A stretch of 64,000 nucleotides of DNA, taken from positions 2,604,001 to 2,668,000 of the forward strand of contig JBLDXI010000042.1 in NCBI GenBank assembly GCA_047495785.1, written 5' to 3'. The notes below the pieces were generated by a model, which ran no database searches, had not been told where the DNA came from, and saw only the letters and a program-made list of their open reading frames with translations. The stretch is from Lepidodermella squamata (taxonomy: Eukaryota > Gastrotricha). Below are positions 13,861-27,100 of this stretch, in pieces. A program made the position numbers and the translations under genes. Numbering within the stretch: position 1 is the first letter of the stretch; each line of letters starts with the position of its first letter.

Positions 13861-13893
13861 AATAAATTTAATGAATGTAACAACTTTTTTATT
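13861..13893. terminator. Facing poly(A) signals of convergent genes
   Basis: AATAAA on the plus strand at 13861-13866 lies 95 bp after the ERICH6-like stop. TTTATT at 13888-13893 is AATAAA on the minus strand, 6 bp past the stop of the gene ending at 13899. The two transcripts probably overlap by tens of bases at their 3-prime ends. Confidence 0.55.
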
Positions 13894-13898
13894 GTTAT

Positions 13899-16170
13899 TC
13901 ATTCATTCATGAAAAGAAATTTCGAATTTGAATAGAAATCACGCGATGAAGCGAGGCGTTGTTGTTTTGACTCTTTCCGCTTCGAATGATGCCGATGATG
14001 ATGCCGATGCCGCCGTTCCTGAAGCCGCTGACCGATAGCTTCAGATCCTTTCAGTTCAGTCTCAAAAATTTGAACTTCAAGGTTATTAGGAATAGGCGGT
14101 TTCGAGGCATTGTTCGATATCCAGATTTGATTACTAGAATCTTCGAAAATTCCACTTTCATCTCGCGTAGTTTGATTTCGCGTCGCCATTCGTTGAATCG
14201 GACTGCAGTCTAGCAGGACCTCTTCACTGGTTTCTTTTTTCAGAACCAGGCGGTTCGGATTGACTGTTACTTGACCCGGAACGGTCACGCTTCTAGGCAT
14301 CGGTAACAAAATGACAAAATCGCCGAATTCATTAATCGACTGCTGGCCCGAGGTCGAACCCGACATGCCGCAGGTCGAGCTGTTACAATCCCCGAGAAAA
14401 TTAGCCGCCCGGATTGGGCCGGGGGTTGTCAAGTTGGTTTCTGTTGTCTCGGTTCTTAGCAGAGGGGAAGCTTGACTGGGCGCGCGGTAAACCGGTGAAT
14501 CCAAATCGCGGTTACTTGAGCTTTTCTCTTTCAGCCATTTATGAGGAGAAAATGTTAGCGAGCGTTGCCGGACGAGTTTCGCCGTCCGGCGCCTCGCGAA
14601 CCGGCCGCCGTTTTGAAACGCGGCCGGAACAGGGCTGCATAGTCTAAACGGCCGCGTTCGCGTTGAGCTTTCGCTATTACCCGATGAGTCGATGCTTTTC
14701 CCCATCTGGTCGTTATTATTCGTTGGTTTTTTCACCGCAGCTGAGTTGTCCGAAGCGGACTGCGATCGTTTTATCGAAGTATCGATTGTAAGAAAGTTAT
14801 TGTCGTCGTTTCGATGTAATTGGTCGTCGGATTTAATGTGATAGAGGCAGTTGTCGCTGAGTGTTTTCAAGTCGTCGTCAGATGAAGAGAAAAGCAGCTC
14901 AGGGCCGATTGTCGGCGGTGGCCGGTCGACGGGGCGGGGCGGCGGCGGTGGTGGTGGGGGTGGTACGACGAGGAATGACGGAAAGTGAGCCGATTCGTCT
15001 ACTGATTTCGCCGCATCGGGATGTGTTGTAGCTAATCTCGTCCAGTAATTGACTATGGATGAAGCACTGGAGAGGAAACAAACAGTAAACAAATCAATGG
15101 ATGATGGTACTCATGAAAGCAATGCGCAAAAATAACCGCAAGCAAATTACAGAAAAAAGCAACCGATACAATAATTATGCGCGGATTTTACTACAAAATT
15201 AAAATTTCAAGCTTGGTGTAAAAATTTGTAAATAAAACCTGTCGAGCAACGGCCTGAATTTATGGGAATTAAAATTAAAAAAATTAAAAAAAATTTCTAT
15301 TGGAACTCTACTTTCTAGAAAATATCGAAAGCCAAGATCAAAATTCCCAAGGCTAATTCTTCTTCACGCAAACCATGCAGTTGAAAACGCTTTTAATTAA
15401 GTTTTTCGAATCGAGCTTGTGTTCATCGTGCTTAGATAATTTTCGTGCAAAGTGCCCAACAAAACGTATCCTACAAACTTGTCAAACCCTAGCCCGCCAC
15501 CGAATAACTGAGCAGTCTCGGAGTAGCTTGTATTTTGAAAAATTACATCTTGATCTGTCGCAAAACGAGCGTTAACTTACGTTTGATCGTCAGGGTCTTG
15601 AATGGTCATAACAGGTTTAGGCAATATTGGCACTCCAAGGCCGCCAGCGGCTTGCTGGGCGAATTCCAACAACCGGCTGCGGATATTTGGCCGGCGCGCT
15701 TTTTCCAGCGCTCTCAGCCTCGCATCCGGCGGTTTTGACACGTGAGGACATTTCTTCCAGATGAGCGTAACAACTAGCAGATAGCCGATAAAGAAAGCCG
15801 AGCCGAAGAAGGACGACAAAAATAAGCCAACACCGCGGGGTAGCGTTTCACAATCATCGCAATGCAGATCGCCCTCAGCAGTTCCGGTGTGAAAATCGGG
15901 CGTGTGAACGTCTCGTGGTGCCATTGTCAGGCCTTCAAAGAAAATCATACGAATTTTCGTTCCCTCATGTACGTTATCCCGCGGTCGAATCGTTGTAGTC
16001 GAGGTAGTTATTCGAACCCGTTCGTTATTCGGGCGGCCTTCGCCCGACGGATCAGCCTTTTTCGTGTGTGAATGCCGTTTAGTTGTGTGACGGCTACTTG
16101 TTGACGAGCTTCTAGTCACCGTGAACTGCTTCCACGCCTCCTCCTTCGCCACGGGCGCTTTAGTCGTCAT
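13899..16170 (-). CDS. Unrecognised single-span membrane protein with proline-rich tail
   Basis: Two exons, 16170-15581 and 15066-13899, joined in phase, give 585 aa. There is no signal peptide. Residues 1-100 are Ser/Thr/Arg-rich. A CDDC pair at about 104-107 sits just before one hydrophobic span at about 113-138, which is followed by KKCP and basic residues, suggesting that the long C-terminal part faces the cytosol. That part has a run of nine prolines, many Ser, Thr and Asn residues, an Arg-rich patch and a His/Arg run near the end (HRHHHRHHSKRK). I do not recognise the family. It could be an adaptor or a scaffold with SH3/WW ligands in the tail, but this is a guess from composition. Its 3-prime end nearly meets that of the ERICH6-like gene. 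Confidence 0.7.
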
Positions 16171-17213
16171 CGGCGGCTATTTCCAGCCGCGGGAGTCAAA
16201 TCTATATGTCCCACTTTCCCATATATAAAAAACGGACCTATCACTATTATTACATCTAGATATGTAAGTATAAATGCAAAAACAAATCCGTGAGAAAAAT
16301 TCCTAAGCGTAGGTACAAAATTGACGCCGTAGTCGGACACACTTATTAAATTGAAGTAGAGAGGCGGGTATGAAAAAATTTACGTAATAGCTATATATAC
16401 TACGACGCAATATAAAAATAGAATAAATAGTTGCTTTTATCTGTTTTATATGTGCTATAAGGATCATATTCTTACGCGACTACATCATGTTAGATTATGA
16501 TGCCTTGAGGCCAGCCACATCGCAGCAAGACAGCAAAAAACTATACTACTTAGGATGAATAAATATCGCGATCATCACGCGGGAGCGCGCGCAAAAAAAT
16601 CGCGTAGTTATATTACAGAATGTTGGAGCTGCGACAGAAAATTTTGGCGCCGCTGCTCTCTTCGCCGATATTCCCGGGGTTTTTGATAAAGCGACATAAA
16701 GATGGGCTTATATGAATGTGATCATCACCACAGCTAATGGCTAAATCGCCGTTGCAAAATATAACCGCAGTCAAATGGCTTATAGAATTTCTTAAAATTA
16801 GCTATTATATATTATAAAAAAAATGGAATAAATTTTTGAATAAGGTTAAAATTATTGATCTGTTGTAGAAGACTTTAATTTTCGTATGTCACCCGCAGTC
16901 GCGAAATGATGAGACAGTAAAGGACAAGCTTCCAGTGATTTCGGGTCACGCAAAATGAAACATAATAACGGCTCCCTATAAATCTATTCGATGCACATCG
17001 ATGCCTGATTATTCATGCAATGGCGCCGCCTTAATATAAATCGAAATTATAGTGCCAGCGAAGCAAAGTGCTCATTAGTAGACGTTGGAGGCGAAATTTG
17101 ACAAAAACATTATTTTTTGTTTTATTAGTCAACAGCTTTAACAAGAATTCACAACGGATAATTTGATTATTTTTCGAAAGCCCCTCGAACACCTCTTCAA
17201 AGTTAGAATTTGC
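16171..17213. other. Intergenic, no gene seen
   Basis: AT-rich spacer between two minus-strand genes. A minus-strand AATAAA (TTTATT near 17120) lies just past the stop of the aquaporin gene. Nothing else is supported. Confidence 0.5.
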
Positions 17214-18555
17214 TCACAGAACGCAAGCATCCTTGCCGTTTGCCTGGCGCATGTCGACGTGGTGGTTGCGGTTATTGTTTTTGCGGGGGTCCATAGGCGA
17301 TTCAATCATAGTGTCGTATTCGGAGACTTGCAGCACTCGCAGGCTGACACCAGCGAGAATGGCTCCAGCCAACGGACCGGCCCAGTAGACCCACTGGCGC
17401 GACCAGCACTTGCCACCGAAGACTACAGCAGGGCCAAGAGTACGGGCCGGGTTCACGCTGCCACCGGTGTAGGGTGCCAGGATGATGATAACAACGGCCA
17501 GGACAGTTGCGATGCCGATCGAGACAACAACGCCAGAATGCTTGTGGCGTTCAGCCGCCGAGACTATGGAGAGGGCGCCGAAGCAAAGGACAAAGGTGCC
17601 CATCATTTCAAGGACCACGCCCTGAAGCGGCGCTGTATAAAAAAATATTATTCACAAATTAATTATTTCACGGATGACTAATTGATGGTGTGGCTGGGTT
17701 ATGATAAGCAGGCGATACGATCGAAAAGGTCATTGATAGGAAAAATTAATAAAAGGAACGTACAAACGCCTTCAGCCAGAGTGGTGCAAGCGAAAAAGTC
17801 ACGGCGCATGGTGGGGAAGCAGCAAATAAGGAGCCCGGCGCCAAGAAGTGATCCGCAAATTTGAGCCAACATGTAAAGCAACGCGCGAACAAGCGTAACT
17901 TGACCAAGCATTAACGAAGCTGAAATGACAATAATTATAGCTCTCTCAATATATTAGAAATAGGTGGAAGAACTTACAGAGAGTGAAAGCAGTGTTGAGG
18001 TGAGCACTGCCGTGGGGGAAACCGAAGCCGAGGCAGAAAATGATGCCGCCAACAACTGCGCCAATTCCAGCCGCTGTCAGAATGACCTTGGTGCTGTACG
18101 GTACAAAATCGTTCGGAATCTTAACCGGCTTATAGGCCCTCTGATGATCCTTCTTAGAATCCAGTTGTTCGAAGCTCAAAACAACTTGGTGGTTCTCAGT
18201 TTTGTTAGTGCCGGTTGCGTTGGGTTTCGTAGCCTCTCCGCTGACTTTCAATCCAGTTGGCTGGCCGTTTTCGCCAAGGTAATATTTCGGCCTTGAGGTA
18301 GCGGGGGATTCTGAGTCATTTGAACTGGTAAGGGCAGCGGGGCTGCCAGGTTCTGGCACTGGGTTCTCAGGCTTGTAGTGAATATAAATGACTCCGATGG
18401 CGAGGAACACCAGAAGAGCCGTGCCTGTAAAAAAAACCCATATATATTCATATGTTTAAAGTAAAATTGTCTCATTTACCTATAAACTCGCTAAGTACAC
18501 CAATCCACAGATTCTTTCGCGTCAAAGATTCGCTAAAGCGAGGCATCGACGACAT
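17214..18555 (-). CDS. Aquaporin A, divergent first NPA box
   Basis: MIP-family channel; exons 18555-18480, 18424-17978, 17919-17764 and 17632-17214 give 365 aa, about 90 residues longer than usual. The excess is in the loop after the first membrane span (HYKPENPVPEP onward), which is extracellular in this family and carries sequons NAT and NKT. The first half-helix box is NTA (residues 169-171, SAHLNTAFTL) instead of NPA. The second is intact (GGSVNPARTLGP, residues 283 onward), with the conserved Arg after NPA. Ser-Leu or Thr-Leu follows NPAR rather than the Asp typical of glycerol channels, so a water-type pore is likelier. The C-terminal tail is Asn/His-rich. It lies in tandem with aquaporin B and shares intron positions with it. 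A changed first NPA is tolerated in some family members, so it need not be inactive. Confidence 0.93.
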
Positions 18556-19867
18556 GGTTAATTGCTCAACAAATCACGCAAAAAAACTGCTAGCGATAAT
18601 CAAAAAAAATTACTGAAATGAACAGCGTGGCGATATGGAGCAGTGATCACCCGTTTTGATAAAGAGCGAATTAAGACGCTGTGCTGCGGTCCTATATGAA
18701 AAAAAAGTCCAAAGGGCGTGGCGCTATGAACGCGCGATGCGATTTTTTGCGCAATAAAACTCGAAATTTATATGAAGAATATGCAGTGGATCGGGTGCCA
18801 ATAAATCACTTTTCTATTTTATTGTTATCGCTGCTGCGCTTTCCTATCCCGAGGCACGTGTGTGCCGATCGCGCGATTTGTGCCAGCAAACACTCGGCCA
18901 TGGTCTTCTCGAAAGATCAGCCTATTGTTTTTTTCGACGGTGGCGATGCAAACAATAACTCGTCGAACACGTGCTATCCAACAAAAAACTGGCTGGTCGA
19001 AAAATCGAGGCCATAGGACCTATATTATAAGCCGGGCGACTTTATAGCCGGACCACATCAATTATCATCAAAATTGAGGATATTTCGTCTCCAACTCTTG
19101 TTTTTAGGAAAATCGCTATTACCAGCTTGACCTTGAGATTGAAAAAAACTGCGATTGTACCAAAGTTTTACTTTTATTAATAATTGATTAATTATTAATG
19201 CTCACGAAAATGAAACCCTCCAAACAAGTTTTTTCTTCACGAATTGTTTGGATGTCAAATAAATTACTGATGATGTTGAATAATTCATCATGGATTCATC
19301 ATAAAAAACACAAAAAAGCGCTTTGCAAGGTAAGGATTGTAAATGTAAATAGGAAAAATATACTAAAGGCAGTTGAGGGCACAATTGACTAGATATATCA
19401 GGTAGATTCATTTTTTTCAAGCACAAAAAGTGACAGAGGAAAGTTGAGCGCATTCAATATTTTTATCGGAAAAAATATTCATGTAAAATACATACTGACA
19501 TGATGACGCGGATAAAACAATCGGCCAATTCATCCAGACCCGTTATAGAAACAAATTCCTCACCATTTTTCGAGATACTCATCGTCATACAATAACGAAA
19601 GATTAAGTGGTCGCCGAAAAACGTGTCTCACTTAACCGGAAATACTGTTTTGTGCGGAGATTTTTTTCTTATATTATATGATGGCGAGATGGTAAAAAGA
19701 GGCGCAACATAAAATGTGAAAACTAGAGGGTTATACCTACAATTTTTTACAAAATTTTTCCGTAAATTTTTCGAATAGCAGTTGATTAGATAAGAAAAAG
19801 CAGCCTTGACTAGGTGTTGTGACAATTTTACAAGTTTTTTAGTTGAGTTTGCCGTTGTTCCGCCAAT
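18556..19867. other. Spacer between tandem aquaporins
   Basis: AT-rich, 1.3 kb, between two minus-strand aquaporins. It should hold the aquaporin A promoter and the aquaporin B 3-prime UTR. No gene is seen. Confidence 0.5.
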
Positions 19868-20812
19868 TTACGCTGTGCTGCTGCCCGGGGCCTGGACCAA
19901 CTTCTCGCTAAGTTCAACCTCACCGCCGGCTTGGCGTTGGCAGGTAGTTGGCAGGGCAGCTTCGTCCTCGTTGAATAGCAGAATGCGAACAACAGCGCCG
20001 GCGAGGAGGCCGCCAGTCAACGGGCCGGCCCAGTAGACCCAGTGGTTAGACCAGCACTTGCCACCGAAGAGGATCGCCGGGCCCAAGCTGCGGGCGGGGT
20101 TCAGGCTAGCACCAGTGTACGGCCCGGTAATGATGACTAGAATCGCGATCAGGGTGGCCACACCGGCGGCAACAACAACAGCGCCGTAGTGGTGGCGTTC
20201 GGACACGGCAACCAGGGCTAGGATGCCGAGAACGAGGACAAAAGTCGCGGTCAATTCGATGCCGAAAGCTTGCAGAGGCTCGACTGAAACGGTAGTGCAC
20301 GCGAAATGGTTGCTACGCATCGTTGTGAAGAAACCGAAAAGCAGCGCGGAGCCGGCAAGACCGCCCAAAATTTGGGCAATAATGAAGAAACCTCCTCGCA
20401 TAATCGTCAATTTATCCAACACCAGACAACCTGTACCAGAAAATTGTAATCAATTTTTTTCTTAAATAATTGGCTGATTTTACCTAGGGTGAATGCAGGG
20501 TTGAAGTGGGCACTTCCATGCGGGAATCCGAAGCCGAGAATCAAAACGAGGAAACCAACAGCGAGACCGAAGCCGGCTCCAGTCATTATGAATTGCGTGC
20601 TATGGGCAACAGCCGGCTTGTCAGGGTGGCTGAAGTTGATGTAAATAATGCCGATACCGAGAACGACGAGGAGCATAGTGCCTAGAAATTTGTATGAAAT
20701 TTTTAAAAATATTTTCAAAACTGGTATTGAAATTTTTACCAAGGAATTCGGATAACACGGCAATCCATAGATTTTTGCGCGTGATAGGCTCGGCAAGTCG
20801 GATGATGGCCAT
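19868..20812 (-). CDS. Aquaporin B, orthodox water-channel type
   Basis: Exons 20812-20740, 20681-20484 and 20430-19868 give 277 aa, the usual length. The N-terminus (ITRKNLWIAVLSEFLG) matches aquaporin A (LTRKNLWIGVLSEFIG), and the first intron splits the same Gly codon. Both half-helix boxes are intact, GSAHFNPAFTLG and GASLNPARSLGP. Six hydrophobic spans can be followed. Ser-Leu after NPAR (not Asp) points to water rather than glycerol transport. The short acidic tail ends GSSTA. It is probably a plasma-membrane channel for osmoregulation. Confidence 0.95.
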
Positions 20813-23800
20813 AGTGGACTTGATGCGTGTGCCAAGAAATCAATCGAATATAATGAAATTTGGCCTAAAAATAGCCGAGCGATAGGACGACAATGTTCAA
20901 ATAATTAAATGAGACAAAGGCCGTTCGCGTGTCTGTAATAAGGCGACATGTTTGTTTCCGCTTCGTCGGTTTTCATTAGTGGCTTCGAGGCCGCTAATTG
21001 CAATTATACCGGCTAATACTTTTACTATCGAGTGATTATTAATATCATTAAAAATCTACATGCGCATACCTAAGAGTGCGTAATTTGCCGGTGGATTGTT
21101 AATATATATTGAAAAATTGCGCCTCGAATGGCGATATTATTAATCGTCGACAAAGCTCGTGAGACAAGATATATTAGTCGCGTAATATCCTCTTGATGCC
21201 GCGTTCGAAAACGCGCCGAAGGGCATGCAAGCGTCGCTTATAATGCGCGATCAGCCTGTGACTAGTAGTAGTACCTACTGGGGGGCAGTAATTGCATTTT
21301 CATGCTCCGGCGAACAGTAAAAATTTTTATTGCAAAACGCACGCGCCGCTGCTGGACACAGCCAAATTATTATTAGCATTACAAGGTGCGCGTGTGCATG
21401 AAGGAACGGAAGATAATTATCGGCGCAAGACGGGGATAATTTTTTAATCCGCACACCGGGATGTAATAAAAACTCGGGTAATAATTGTAAGTCATTAAAA
21501 GGCCGACCTGGTTCATGGAATTTGGGCGCGAGAAATGGACAGCGAAGCGCGGGCTGACTACTCAAAGTGGCCTGCGGTTGTAAGCACATGCCGATGCAAC
21601 AACAATAATAACACGTGCATGAGAGCTGGTTGTAAAAATAGACGCAAAAAGGATCCGAAGCCTGTAATAGCAGCAGTCGGTATTAAAGCGTCAACAAAGA
21701 TCAAACGGCTATATTATTATTGCTATTATATAAGTCTGATGCGCGTTGTTCGGATCTGCGGTGGTTCGTAAAAGGCGCGTGCGCGTGAAAATTGTTATAC
21801 GATAAGGTCGGGTCGGTGAAATGCGCGCGCGCTAACGCCCCGGCCGATAAACAAGCGCGCCTGATCGAATAATCGGCTGTTATCGCGCCTGGCCATCAGT
21901 CGAATACAACACAGCATTGATACAAACCGATGTTTATCCCGGGGAATAAGAGCTGCTTAAAAGCCTTTCTATTTATATAATATACCTTCGCGCGATCATT
22001 CCTGTCAAAAGCTATTATTATTATCATTTTCCACGCCCTATTCTATAGCTTTGATTTTCAGCGTTTCACTCACCCTCTTTGCGAGATGGATACAACAAGA
22101 TAGCTACATGAAAAAACAAACGATTAGCAGCTGCCGGTGTAACGCGCACAGATCAACGGTATATAAACAGCGCGCTTTTAGGGCGGGCGTAATAATGATA
22201 ATAACATTACCTCTCCTCGAACCTTTCCACCTTTCTACAACATGCCCTCGATATACAAATGCGGAAAAACACGAAGGATGAAACGTAATCTATCGTGACG
22301 TTAAATTCGGCCGAGACATGCCTCAAATTCGATTAAATGGCGTGCAAAATGAGAGGAGAAAAACAGTTTTTCGATGCCCTGAGCACCCCGGCCACGTGGC
22401 TGACCAGAGGCGCTATTGTTGACGCTGGTTAACGTAGATTGTCTAGGATGAGAGCTCAAACGTTCTTGTTTTTTCAAGTGGCGAAAGTCAATTTTTTCAG
22501 CCGGCGCGACGTAGTAGTAAATACTAAAAAAAATCGAAAATTCCTTTTTTATTATTGAGACGTCCCATTCGTTGAATGGATGGGCCGAAGCCATGGGTCC
22601 CGAATGAGCGCTCTTAGGGTCGCTTGTTGGGGTCTCTTGAGGACAGCTCGGTAGCGATTAGTGCAGTCTCGCTGACACTCCTAATCTACCACTTTTCACT
22701 TTTGTAACACGATGGAGTGGTCGGCCACCGTCGGGGTAGAGCGTCATTGATAAACCACGGTCGACCCGGGTGGGGATCGAACTCGTGCCCATCGATCTTG
22801 ACGCTCAATACACAGCAGACAGCTATCCACTGAACTACTGTGTGCCCCCTGAACTACTGTTTTTTTTCATTTATCAATAGCCCAGAGATGTTTTTTGGCA
22901 TTAGAAACAGAAAATATTAATCGTTTCATCAAACATTATACACAGAGCAAGAATTAAAACACACCCTGGGGAGTAACATGCGGCAAAAATCCGCACTCAA
23001 CGCGATTTTTTTTCACCGAAATTCCAGCAACAAAATGACCTAAATTTTGCCGAATTGTTTCATGAAATTAAATCAAATCTCATTGAAAAAATGATCAGTG
23101 CGTGTGATTAGTTTTTCGCTGCGCGTGGTGCGTAATGCGATAACACCACCCGGAAAAATACTGCAACTGCATGAAAATTTAATACGCTATCACTTGCGTG
23201 CGAATAAATGCAATTATTATCGATGATTTCACTGTGTGGACCCCTGGTATTCTTGATCGATCGATAAAATCTTGACTGTAAATAGGAATTACTTCGCACT
23301 GAGCATTAGTGCCATCTCAACGAAAAACGCAACCACGACTTTTCAGCTAGTTTTATTTTATTACTTCATCAACGACAAGAACAATATATAGAATCAATAA
23401 GATCAAATAAATAGTGATGCCGATTTTTCAAAGCACAGATTGATGTTTTCATAATATATTATACCGTCGATTTCAATCATAGATCATTTTCTTCAATATT
23501 TGTTTTCGAATAAAAGACTGCAGATGCGAGATATTGGATTAGAATATATCAGATCGTGTTTTTTTCATCAGATGCAGACCAGAAGATTTTCAATCACAAA
23601 ATAGAACGTGGCTTCCGCTATTATAATGGCATTATTTTCAGCTATAATATATATAGTGATATTGCACAAGACACCGATTAAAAAAGACGCCACAGACCAG
23701 GAGAGAAAAAATAACCAATCACAAAATGTAACAAAAGTGACTTAGAATTCTTAGAAAAAAAAGCAAAAAATACTTTATGTTCAATTTTAGAATGGTAATT

Positions 23801-24120
23801 TGAACGCAAGATGAAGCAATATTTTCACTTGGAATTATTTTTTTTCAAATGTTTAACAAGATGCAGAGGCTAAAATATTTCGTGGCTAATTATAATAATA
23901 AATGCACAACACAATTTCATGTTTTGTTGGAGCCAAGTGAACAACACAACTTCTATATTTACAGAAGAAAAGCTGCTGTTTTTGTTTCAACATCGATCAT
24001 TACACTCCCCACAGAGGTGAACAATTTTTTGTTATTATACAATTTTGTGAAGGTAATGTAATAATTTATTTTCTCAAAGTATAAAATTTGACAAGATCAA
24101 GGTGGATTTTTTACCCTCTC
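20813..24120. other. Intergenic, one probable tRNA-derived element
   Basis: Spacer of 3.3 kb of mixed composition with CG-rich patches near 21.8 kb. Apart from the tRNA-like element at 22.6-22.9 kb and a minus-strand poly(A) signal (TTTATT at 24065-24070) for calsyntenin, no gene is supported. Confidence 0.45.
22600..22860 (-). mobile_element. Probable tRNA-derived SINE
   Basis: Read on the minus strand from 22852, the sequence begins GGGGGCACACAG. It has a box-A-like TAGTTCAGTGGATAGC and, about 45 nt later, a box-B-like GAGTTCGATCCCC. These are the two internal Pol III promoter blocks of a tRNA. The stretch between them does not fold into an anticodon arm, so it is not a functional tRNA. 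Some 170 bp of unrelated body follow toward 22600. A short partial duplication (GAACTACTGT) flanks the head near 22840 and 22851. No second copy was found in the window. Confidence 0.5.
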
Positions 24121-27100
24121 TCAAATCGCGTCGTGCGGTGCTTCATCGTCGACGCTTAGAGCCGTCGGCACTGGAATCACCTTTTTGTTCAGTGGCGAAG
24201 GCGGCTGTTGTTGAGATTGCTGCTGCTGCTGCTGTTTCGAGCCTAGCAACAGCCGACCAGCCCGCCCACCGGTGAAACCCGCCGCTTCGTCTTCGAGATC
24301 TGACTCAGACTCGTAGTCTTCGTAGTCTTCATCGTTTTCAAACGCCTGGTTTTCGCCCGCATTTCGGCACTCGGCGGCCTTACTCGAGTCGTGGATGACC
24401 AGCTCGCCGTCTTCAGCCGCCGATAGCGGGTTGACAACTACGTTGAACCCGCTGTTGTCCCACTCCATGTCGTCCGGGTTTTTCCCGTTCGCGACCAGGC
24501 GTTGCCGCGAAATATCCGAGCCACGACGCCGAGATCGGCCAGACTTCCGACGCCGGCAGGTGATGATGACCAGCGCGACTGCGATGAGGCCAACAGCGAC
24601 GACGATTAGAAGGGCGATGCCGATACCAGCCGCTGAGCCGGTTTCAACAAACGCAGCGATGGACGCCGCTTTACCAGCCACTTCCTCGCCGAACGTTTCC
24701 TTCCTCATCTGCGAATGGCCGATATAGCCATGGCCGTTTCCGTTCAGCGTCAGCTCAACCGCGTAAGTCGCGCTGAGAATTCGCGTGTCGTCATACGCGC
24801 AAGTTAGCGAGAAGCGACGGGAAATGCTCGATGTAGCAGCCAGGCCTGGGGTCAGTTCGACCGTGTATTCGATCTGGCGAAGGAATCGCTGGTAAACCGC
24901 AGCTCGTTTCGCGCCTCGGACCAACAACTGGCCGCTCGGGTCGCTTTCAACCTCCAGACCGTACTTATCCGCAACCTGCATCGGCGCGACAATGTGTTCA
25001 TTCCTCAGAATTGAATCATGCCCACGTCCAGATTCCTGGTCCAGGGTGACTACACATTCGGTTAGGGTGGACAGCTTACGGCGCACGAGGAGTTTTACGA
25101 TATCATCGGTTAGCTGGGCATCTGGCGGCAGACCAGAATGGCCGAAATCGAGCTTGGCCGATAGCGTTAGGTCCGGGAAGAGACGAATGCCCTGTCCGGG
25201 TTTGTTGAACACCGATGAACTGGCTGAGATCGGGTGCAGTCCACCGACGAGCAGGGACGTATCGTAAGGTAACGAAACTGCGACGGCCGTTTCCAACCGA
25301 GGGACGTTAACTTCAACGCCAGAAGCACAGCTAAAAATCACGGAATAATAAAATCCACCTTAAAATATTGAAAAATCGAAACTAACACAGCCTTGATGTC
25401 GACGGTAAGGAGACGATCGCCGTTTTCTGGTAGCAAATGAGTGTTCGAATACTGGGTATCACGAACAACCCTGATAACTTCATCAACACTCGCCCCAGAA
25501 ACGATGAGCTGGCTGTTATCGGCGTTGAAGCTCATCGACATCTGCGACTTGAGATCACGCATGTCGGTGACAGATAGGCGCTCGCGGCAGTCGCTCAGGC
25601 AACGAATAGCCTGTAGGACCTCCTTTTGGCCGATTAGGACGTTAACATCGGCAAGATCCGCGATCAAAAATTCCGAGAGAGCTAAAAAAATATCAGAATT
25701 AATCGCTGTAAATTGATAAAATTAAGGTGGACTTACGCAAGCTTGGGCAGCCTCCAATGCGGATTTGCGGGTCATTTCGAGCCGAAGCATCGTTGACGAA
25801 ATCAGCAACGCCCGGTCCGTTAGCCGGGTTGGTTTCAACGAGGCCGTCGATGTAGAGGGTGACCTCAGGGGCGCCGTTCTTACTCTGGCCCGAAACCTGG
25901 ACGGCATAGTGATGCCACCGGCCGTTGCACAACTGCGGGACATTCCACGTCCAGAAGTAGATCGAACCCCGATTCACGGCAACATCGAGCTGCAACGAAC
26001 AACCACGGACAGCAATGTCAACGTTGGACATTGTGCCGTTTTCGTAGCACAAAATGTGCTGCCGGGTCGGGTAGCGTTCGTTCGGATCGCCGATACGCCG
26101 CATCCAGAAATGAACGGCGAAGTTGCGGCCGAAGCCAATGGGGGTTGCTCGGCTTAACAACAGCGATTTATTCACGGCGATGGGCTGGGTGATGCCGTCG
26201 AACGAAACAACCGCGTCGTTAGGCGGGAATTCAGCCTCCTGGTCGACGTCTTGCACCGGCTTCATCGGCAGTAGAACCGTCGAATCAGCGATTTTACAGT
26301 ACTTCCGCCGCGCAGTTAGCGAAACGTTGTCCAGGGCGCATTGCGGCTGGTCGGTGCTCGCCGAAACGTCCCTTGGCATCAAAGAAATCGTCGCAGTTGC
26401 CGACTCGACTTTCTTACAGGTCGAGGCGGGTGCGCAGAACTGGTATGACATGTTCGGGAAAAGGAGTAAACGGCCTGATAACGCGTGGTAGAAAATCGAA
26501 TCAGGCACTCCGTTGATGCGATCGCTGCAGGGCGGCAGGACGTTGACAACCACCCTGGCTGGCTTCGATGACTTCATGCCACCGCAATCTTCGGCAACAA
26601 CGTCGAATTCGTAACGCTTATTCGCGTTATGGTCGAGCTCGATCGTCGGCCGAACTGTGCCGGATTTGTCGATGGTAAACGGCACATCTCGCAGCGAAAC
26701 GATGTCATAACGGCACACCTCTTTGTATAAAACGGAGGCATCGCCGTCGATGGCATGTAGTGTCAGTAGACTAGCGTCGACTAATTTCCCAGAGTTAACA
26801 TTTGTTTCGTAAAGACTCTGCGGGAATTCAGGCGCGAATTCGTTCACATCTTCAACTTCGATGACAACCGGAATGCGGTGCGAATAATTCGGCACGGCGC
26901 CGCAATCAAACGCGGCAATATCGAATTCATAGCTCTGCTTCTCTTCGAAGTCGATATTATAAGCCGGCGGGACGGTGACAGAAGCCGAGCCGTCCTTGGC
27001 GCCCTTCGTTAGGGTGATTTGGAACGGCACTGGGCCCTGGGTGGCGTAGATTTCGTAGCCACAAATTTCGCCCTCTTTCCCGGTGTCGCCATCAAGGGCG

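Noticed and set aside
22741-22852. Functional tRNA gene on the minus strand
   Set aside because: Boxes A and B are recognisable, but the central part cannot form an anticodon stem and the acceptor ends do not pair well.
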